Below are positions 58,862 to 64,000 of a stretch of 64,000 bases of DNA, piece after piece. This DNA comes from Planctomycetaceae bacterium (lineage in GTDB: Bacteria; Planctomycetota; Planctomycetia; Planctomycetales; Planctomycetaceae). A program made the position numbers and the translations under genes. Location of the stretch: positions 21,679 to 85,678 of the forward strand of contig JABISG010000041.1 in assembly GCA_018699955.1 (NCBI GenBank), read 5' to 3'. Position 1 is the first letter of the stretch. The number at the start of each line of letters is the position of its first letter. The notes under the pieces were generated by a model. It was given only the letters and a program-made list of their open reading frames with translations. It did not search any database and was not told the origin of the DNA.

Positions 58862-59977
58862 TCAAATAGTCAATTTCCGATCGCGCGCGGCAATCGACCA
58901 GCTGCCGACAATCTTCCCGCCAGCGACAATCGTTGCCTGCTTGTGCATTGCCGAGGTTGGACAGATATGTCGCGGGACCGCCAGTAGCTCATCGCCCGGC
59001 TCGAATTCGCAGGCACGCGAGGTTTCCAATACGAGGTGTTCTTCGTTCTGTAACACCTCTTTGGCATCGGGCAGATCGGGGAAACCTAAACGTTTCCCGG
59101 CGGGCGGATCGGACGCGACTGCCTTGTATCCCAAATCGACCGTCACACGGTCGGCGGTTGGCCGGCTGATGACGCGTGTGAGCAGCCTCGCGGCTGGCGT
59201 GAACTGCATGTCGGGAAACATCGCTCCGTAACCGACGTCGTTGAACACACAGGTGCCCGGACTGCATTCGATCGTCGGATCGTCGATGGAGGCGAAAATG
59301 GGAAACGAACCGGTTCCACCAGCAACAACGCGGGGAACCGAATACCCCTTGCCGACAAGTTCATCGCGCAGCGCCGCGACCGATTCCCAACACGCGGTAA
59401 CCGCTTCGCGGCGTTCTTCCAAATCCGTCTGGTGATTCTGCCCGTCGTACAGATGCAATCCGCCGGGATTCAGACCGGCCGCTTCGACAATCTGACCGTA
59501 CAGTTGGGCGGCCACTTCGCCTGGCGGAATCCCCGTGCGGTGTTGTCCGGTGTCGATGTCCAGCAGCACGTCGATGGTTTGATTCGCTTCGATCATTGCA
59601 GCCGACAAAGCCGCGATCGGCTTCTCGTGATCGGCGGTAACGGCTAACGCAACGTCGGGATACGTTTCGCGAAAGCGAACCGCACGGGCAATGTTCGGCC
59701 CGACCAAACTATAGGCGAGAAAGATGTCCTGCACACCCGCTTCGGCGAGCATCTCGGCTTCAGCGAATGTCGCCGCTTTGTACTTGGTGATCCCGCGTGC
59801 TAACTCCAGTTCGATCACCTCGCGCATCTTGTGCGTCTTGCAATGCGGCCGCAAGCGCGATAGATCGCCGGCGATGACGATCATTTTGTCGATGTTCTCT
59901 TCAAGAACTTCGCGAAAGACAATCAGCGCGGGGGTGATGATTTCGCTGGTGTCGTCGATTTGGAATTGTTCGGCCAT
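58862..59977 (-). CDS. D-threonine-aldolase/alanine-racemase-like PLP enzyme
   Basis: 371 residues of the DSD1/D-TA family. The PLP-binding Lys lies in RPHCKTHKM (about residue 49) in the N-terminal TIM barrel. [12 protein letters not shown] and GGTGSFPI contain barrel strands for phosphate binding. A C-terminal beta domain has metal-site-like His in [18 protein letters not shown]. Family members cleave D-threonine to glycine and acetaldehyde or dehydrate D-serine, using PLP and a divalent metal. The gene is in a minus-strand run with an amidohydrolase and a symporter, so catabolism of a D-amino acid or related compound is plausible. Confidence 0.85.
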   Translation of the reverse strand: MAEQFQIDDTSEIITPALIVFREVLEENIDKMIVIAGDLSRLRPHCKTHKMREVIELELARGITKYKAATFAEAEMLAEAGVQDIFLAYSLVGPNIARAVRFRETYPDVALAVTADHEKPIAALSAAMIEANQTIDVLLDIDTGQHRTGIPPGEVAAQLYGQIVEAAGLNPGGLHLYDGQNHQTDLEERREAVTACWESVAALRDELVGKGYSVPRVVAGGTGSFPIFASIDDPTIECSPGTCVFNDVGYGAMFPDMQFTPAARLLTRVISRPTADRVTVDLGYKAVASDPPAGKRLGFPDLPDAKEVLQNEEHLVLETSRACEFEPGDELLAVPRHICPTSAMHKQATIVAGGKIVGSWSIAARDRKLTI

Positions 59978-60041
59978 GAGTGCGGGGTTTGTCTATTGAA
60001 TTAGCGATTCCCGCCGGGCGCGGCCGGCGGGCTTTACATGT

Positions 60042-60881
60042 TCATTTGCCGCTGAAGAATACTCGTTCGGCGGTCTTGCGGAGCAGGTGTTCTTTGTCGT
60101 CGGCCGAGAGAAACGCGAGGCCGTTTTTGATCAGGTCGATCGACTCTTTGTAGGTGTGTCCCTTTTCGGCCTGGAATGGGCAGTCGGTTGCCCACATCAG
60201 CCGCTCTGGACCGAACGCATCGTAGACCTGTTTGATCATCGGGCCGAGATCGTGGTACGGGGCCTGTTTTTTGCCGAGTGCATAAAACGCCGACACCTTG
60301 ACGGTGACGTTCTTGTGGCGGGCCATGTCGCAGAGTGCTTTGACTTCTTTGGGATCGATCTTCCCGCTGACGCCGATTCGGCACAAATGGTCGATGACGA
60401 CCGGGGTGTCGGGAAAATTGCGGCACATGCGATCAAGAGCGGGGAGTTCGTCGGCATCCATCAGGCAGCACATCTGCAGATTCTCTTTGGCGGCAGCCGT
60501 CCACATGGTGTGCATGCCGTCGGAACCGAGCCAGTCGTCTTTCTTGCGGTTCTTGGGATAGATGCGGAATCCGCTGACGCCCATCCCTTTGAGCTTGATC
60601 ATCTCCACGTCGGGCCGCCGCCCATCCTCGTCGATGACCGCCACGCCCACAAATGCCTTCGGCCGTTTGTGGATGGCATCGAGCATGTAGCTGTTGTCGT
60701 ACGCGTAGAACGACATCTGAATGAGAACGACACGGTTCACGCCGACCGGCCCGGCAAGTGCGAGCAGTTCGTCGTCGGTAAACGATTTCGGCGACATATT
60801 GAACCGCCGTTGGCCCGGCCCCAGCGGATACGCCTTGGTGTCGGGCGTCCACACGTGTGAATGAGCGTCGATGTATTTCAT
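60042..60881 (-). CDS. Amidohydrolase (metal-dependent TIM-barrel hydrolase)
   Basis: 279 residues from ATG 60881, where the protein begins MKYIDAHSHVWTPD; the frame is open to 60917. The HxH motif (His7, His9) is the first metal site of the amidohydrolase-2 family. Other metal or proton-transfer residues are His in VIDHLCRIG and Asp in WATDCPF. The family includes 2-pyrone-4,6-dicarboxylate lactonase and related sugar-lactone hydrolases. Together with the symporter just upstream and the PLP enzyme downstream, it belongs to a probable catabolic cluster, but the substrate is unknown. Confidence 0.87.
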   Translation of the reverse strand: MKYIDAHSHVWTPDTKAYPLGPGQRRFNMSPKSFTDDELLALAGPVGVNRVVLIQMSFYAYDNSYMLDAIHKRPKAFVGVAVIDEDGRRPDVEMIKLKGMGVSGFRIYPKNRKKDDWLGSDGMHTMWTAAAKENLQMCCLMDADELPALDRMCRNFPDTPVVIDHLCRIGVSGKIDPKEVKALCDMARHKNVTVKVSAFYALGKKQAPYHDLGPMIKQVYDAFGPERLMWATDCPFQAEKGHTYKESIDLIKNGLAFLSADDKEHLLRKTAERVFFSGK

Positions 60882-60976
60882 GGCAATGACCGCGTTATTT
60901 TGGGAAACGATTCTCACTTGCGGTTGAGCGGGTCCACGATTTCAGTGGTTCGCTAAACCGCAAGCGAGGTGGAACG

Positions 60977-63394
60977 TCAGGATGGTTTCACTCGATAGAA
61001 ATACTTGCGTACGAGTTCTTCGGGCGGCGGCGGAGTGAGCCGGGTAATAATGTAACCGCCCACGAACGATACCAACAAACCGACAATAATCGGATTGAAA
61101 TCAAACAACTGGTACGGCTTGAAGAACGAACCGTTGGCGAAGTAGCCGGCGATGTACATCGCCAGATGCGCGCTGAACCCGCACAGCATGCCGCCGATGC
61201 AGCCCTGGGAATTCGACCGCGGCCAGTAGAGCGCGTAGACGGTGGGTGCCAGGAAACAGGCCGCCAGTCCGCTGCCGGTGTAGACGATAATGTCCTGCAG
61301 GAATTGCGGCGGGTTGACCGCGCCCAATGTTGCACCGGCACCGACCATGAACGTGAACAGGAAGGTCAGACGTTTGATCGTCTGTTCCTTCGCTTCTGGG
61401 TTGATGTTGCGTTGATAGATGTCGCGAACCAATGCCGAGGAGATCATCAGCAGAAAACTATCAACCGTTGACATCACTGCGGCAAACGGGGCGGCGACGA
61501 GCAATCCGGCAAGCCAACCCTGCCCGATTTGTTGCGTGAGCGTGACCGCCATTTGCGGCATGATGCGATCCGATTCAAGATCCATGCCGGGCAGGATGAC
61601 CCGCGCACAACAGAAGATGATCACCAGCGGAAAATAGATCAACGAATAGTAAATGGCGACGGTGAAGATCGACCGCCGCAGTGTTGTGGAATTGTTGAAC
61701 GCCATCAGCCGCACCATACTGCTCGGCTGACCGGCACCGGAAATCGCCCACATGAAGAAGAACGAAATCGCAATACTCAGCGGCAGAAACCCTAGCGACA
61801 AGAGGCTCTCTTCTTCACCGTCCGACATCGGTCCGTACTCCGCATCGGGAGAGGCAACGAGATTCACGTCGAGCGTGGCGGTGTCATCTTTCGTGATTGT
61901 GATGTCCTTGGAGAACACCGAGAAATCGGCTTTGACAACATCCAGCCGATAATCGCCATTGTTCAGAGCGATCACGGCGGGGCCGTCGTCGGTGCTGCGG
62001 GTCACCTGGCGAACGTTTGCCGAATTAAAAACGCGAATCTCTGCGTCCGGCTGATCGACATTGACGATAATCGTTCCCGGATCAGCAGGAAGCGAAGGAG
62101 GCTTGGGAGGCCCCGGCCCGCTGACATACATACCCGCCCGCCCCTCACCGTAGGGATCGGGGTATCTTTTGCTGAGCGTGATTTTGATGTCCAGCGGCTG
62201 AAAACTTCCTGTCCCCAACAGTGCGGCTGATTGTTGTTCGAGAAGACGGATGTTGCCTCGCACCTCTTCGCCCTTACCGCCCAATGCTGAGTCGGGATTT
62301 TCTTTGATCCACTCAAGTTGACTCTGCATGAATTCCTGCAGCTTCACTTTGAAAGCGGCGATATCTGTCTGATCTTCGTCAGCGAGACGCTTGAGTTGGT
62401 TATCGATCTCTTCCGGCGTGGTGACTTCGACATAGCGAACGTGATCGACTGTTGTCTTGCCGGCGGGGATGACCAACGTCTTGTTGATCCGAAACAGTCG
62501 CGGGCGCTCATCGTCTTCGCCCGGCAGCGTGAACCACGGGCCGTTCAATGTCAGGCTTTCGGTTGCCGGAACCTCAACACTAACCTGTGCCAATCCAATG
62601 CGCGGCGGCGTCATCCGGGCAAGTTGCTCTGTCGCCTCCGGCAGAGAGCCAACGGCATTGATGGCCAACGGCAGCATGATGATGACGCCAATCACCATCA
62701 CGATTCCCTGCATTACGTCAGTCCAAACCACCGCGTGGAATCCGCCGTAGGTTGTGTACAGAATGACGGCCACCGAAAACGTGACCAGGCACAACAGGTA
62801 CGCCGGATCGACATTCTGCAGGAACCCGATGTTCGACTTCAAACCGTCCACCCAGCCGACGGTATCGTCGAACGGACCAACGCCGCTCAGCAGCGTGTTG
62901 AGAATCTCGCTGCCCGCTTTGAACTGGGCAATGAGATTGAAGGACATAAAAAAGACAATGAGCGAAACTGCCAACAATCCAAAGCGAGCACTGTGAAAGC
63001 GGTCGCGAAGGACATCGGGAACGGTAATGGCACCGGAGATGCGGGCGACGTGGTTAATCCGCTTGCCCAGCAGGCCCATCGCACAAATGGGAACGACAAT
63101 GTAACTGCCAATCCACAGGCCAAGAATCCAGCCGTGCGTGTAAATCTTCGAGGGAAAACCGGTGAAGCTGCCGCCCGAGGAACTGGTGGCGGCAAACGTG
63201 AGCGCGAAAGCCCACACGCCCAGGCTGCGGCTGCCCAGAAAGTATTCGCTCAGGAAGTTTTTGTTCTTCATCAACTGGTTCGACAAAGCGGCCAAACCAA
63301 ACACGGCCAGCGTGTAGATGAGGAATGTGAACAGGGCAGCATTGGAACTGGCCGCAGCCAACAAGGGTGAGAATTGGGGGAGAGTAGCGCTCAT
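60977..63394 (-). CDS. Sodium:solute symporter with PEGA-like extramembrane insertion
   Basis: A 805-residue SSS transporter, about 280 residues longer than the core. Helices occupy about 18-250 and 535-790. Residues about 250-535 form a soluble insertion between helices. Its first part is charged and helical. Residues about 440-512 read like a PEGA domain (TIIVNVDQPDAEIRVFNS, ALNNGDYRLDVVKADFSVFS, TATLDVNLVASP), a beta-sandwich normally found on surface proteins. The sodium-site segment is MSTVDSFLLMISSALVRDIYQ. Its start overlaps the stop of the small upstream gene as ATGA (63391-63394). A carbohydrate-sensing or binding role for the insertion is only an inference. Confidence 0.85.
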   Translation of the reverse strand: MSATLPQFSPLLAAASSNAALFTFLIYTLAVFGLAALSNQLMKNKNFLSEYFLGSRSLGVWAFALTFAATSSSGGSFTGFPSKIYTHGWILGLWIGSYIVVPICAMGLLGKRINHVARISGAITVPDVLRDRFHSARFGLLAVSLIVFFMSFNLIAQFKAGSEILNTLLSGVGPFDDTVGWVDGLKSNIGFLQNVDPAYLLCLVTFSVAVILYTTYGGFHAVVWTDVMQGIVMVIGVIIMLPLAINAVGSLPEATEQLARMTPPRIGLAQVSVEVPATESLTLNGPWFTLPGEDDERPRLFRINKTLVIPAGKTTVDHVRYVEVTTPEEIDNQLKRLADEDQTDIAAFKVKLQEFMQSQLEWIKENPDSALGGKGEEVRGNIRLLEQQSAALLGTGSFQPLDIKITLSKRYPDPYGEGRAGMYVSGPGPPKPPSLPADPGTIIVNVDQPDAEIRVFNSANVRQVTRSTDDGPAVIALNNGDYRLDVVKADFSVFSKDITITKDDTATLDVNLVASPDAEYGPMSDGEEESLLSLGFLPLSIAISFFFMWAISGAGQPSSMVRLMAFNNSTTLRRSIFTVAIYYSLIYFPLVIIFCCARVILPGMDLESDRIMPQMAVTLTQQIGQGWLAGLLVAAPFAAVMSTVDSFLLMISSALVRDIYQRNINPEAKEQTIKRLTFLFTFMVGAGATLGAVNPPQFLQDIIVYTGSGLAACFLAPTVYALYWPRSNSQGCIGGMLCGFSAHLAMYIAGYFANGSFFKPYQLFDFNPIIVGLLVSFVGGYIITRLTPPPPEELVRKYFYRVKPS

Positions 63395-63756
63395 GCGTTG
63401 GCCCCTTTTTCATCAGCGTGCATCTCAGCGACTTCCTCCGCGATGTCGGCCCCCTCCATCGCTTCACCGAGGTCGTCGTCCTCCATGTAACAGAAGCAGA
63501 ACCAGGTTGTGAAAATGTTGGCTGCAATCCACGGGGCGCCAATTCCCCAGAACACCCAACTGGGGATTCCCCAGACCGTGTCGGTCTCCACGACCGAAGC
63601 GGCATCGACGTATCCGTTGAAGTAGCAATACGGAACCGCCCAGATAAATGCCACCAGCCAGACAAAAAAGATGATGATCGCTTCGCGGCGGGAATGCAGG
63701 AAGACAGGGTCGAATTCGAGACCTTCACCCTGATCCGTGTGAACAGCTTCGCTCAT
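63391..63756 (-). CDS. Small membrane partner of the symporter
   Basis: 121 residues from ATG 63756 (MSEAVHTDQGEGLEFD); the frame is open to 63888 but that part has no helix. Two hydrophobic helices (about 33-50 and 70-90) lie between acidic ends; the second carries an aromatic run, WGIPSWVFWGIGAPW. The protein resembles the small YhdT/DUF997-type subunits encoded next to some sodium:solute symporters. Translation is coupled to the symporter by an ATGA overlap. It probably assists assembly or activity of the transporter. Confidence 0.7.
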   Translation of the reverse strand: MSEAVHTDQGEGLEFDPVFLHSRREAIIIFFVWLVAFIWAVPYCYFNGYVDAASVVETDTVWGIPSWVFWGIGAPWIAANIFTTWFCFCYMEDDDLGEAMEGADIAEEVAEMHADEKGANA

Positions 63757-63919
63757 GGAACGTCCTATCTTGTGTGAACCGCTGCAACAAATGGCGACGA
63801 GCCATTGTATTGACGGATAGCGCGGGTTGCAAAGAAGCGACGCAAGATTCGAGCCGTCGGTCTGGCCTACCCCCGATCTTTGTACCACCCTCAGTGAGAG
63901 AATCGGGGTTCAGGTAACA

Positions 63920-63982
63920 CGTTCTGTTCAACAGGGCGCAGCGTAGCGAAGTCCTGTTGAACAGAACGGGCCGCATATGCGG
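63920..63982. repeat. Inverted repeat plus short palindrome near the window end
   Basis: CGTTCTGTTCAACAGG (63920-63935) is mirrored at 63953-63968 with a 17-base loop. The 12-base palindrome CCGCATATGCGG follows at 63971-63982. No T run follows, so this looks more like a dispersed repeat than a terminator. The sequence is upstream of the symporter-partner gene, where its promoter should also lie. Confidence 0.65.
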
Positions 63983-64000
63983 CGGGGGTCTCGTAGTCCA

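Noticed and set aside
63984..64000. Possible start of a tRNA-like gene at the window end (GGTCTCGTAG recurs as at 46968)
   Set aside because: Only 17 bases remain in the window; no arm can be verified.

Overview
The window reads as chromosome from a planctomycete. Evidence: three DUF1501 proteins, a DUF1559 protein with its N-terminal membrane anchor, a secreted sulfatase, a Tat-exported Gfo/Idh/MocA oxidoreductase, FHA-only miniproteins, Na+/solute symporters next to sugar-acid and amidohydrolase enzymes, and dispersed palindromic repeats between genes. A Planctomycetaceae-like source is likely, but the genus cannot be fixed from sequence alone. No rRNA, tRNA, CRISPR array, insertion sequence or prophage was found.

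Layout. 1-5.3 kb: the tail of a CstA-like carbon-starvation transporter, DUF1559, a Gfo/Idh/MocA oxidoreductase, a double-CXXCG protein and a receiver/ATPase fusion. 5.3-9.1 kb: two FHA miniproteins and a large hybrid histidine kinase. 9.4-15 kb: a WecA-type glycan initiator, a metallophosphatase, a sulfatase and DUF1501. 15.0-15.9 kb has no gene but holds a convincing RNA fold. 15.9-25.7 kb: a signalling island with a receiver-Hpt protein, a response regulator and a chemotaxis cluster. The chemotaxis genes fall into two minus-strand groups separated by an intrinsic terminator: cheA-cheW-MCP, then cheY-cheB-cheR. The MCP is soluble and starts with a haem-globin domain. CheA carries a C-terminal receiver that has lost its phosphorylation Asp.

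26.2-36.4 kb is mostly housekeeping: priA, an NfeD/ClpP-class membrane protease, rpsO-pnp, and a kinase/sigma-54 activator pair. 36.4-43.6 kb: an outer-membrane barrel, a symporter, an enolase-superfamily dehydratase, then a split AtuA/AtuA-ferredoxin/enoyl-CoA hydratase operon. 43.7-45.2 kb is a low-GC two-gene cassette, a four-Cys Fe-S uracil-DNA-glycosylase-like protein followed by a HEPN-domain protein. It is the best candidate here for an undescribed defence or toxin module. 45.4-54.7 kb: two DUF1501 proteins, a VWA protein, a LysR regulator, a transglutaminase lipoprotein and a DcaP-like porin.

54.8-63.8 kb is a long minus-strand run: ruvX, mannose-1-phosphate guanylyltransferase, a UDP-sugar pyrophosphorylase, a KaiC/RAD55-like ATPase, a D-threonine-aldolase-like enzyme, an amidohydrolase, and a symporter with a PEGA-like insertion plus its small partner. 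The last 100 bases hold a strong inverted repeat.

Several start codons were moved inside the longest reading frame, where a signal peptide, Shine-Dalgarno sequence, domain start or ATGA overlap supports it.
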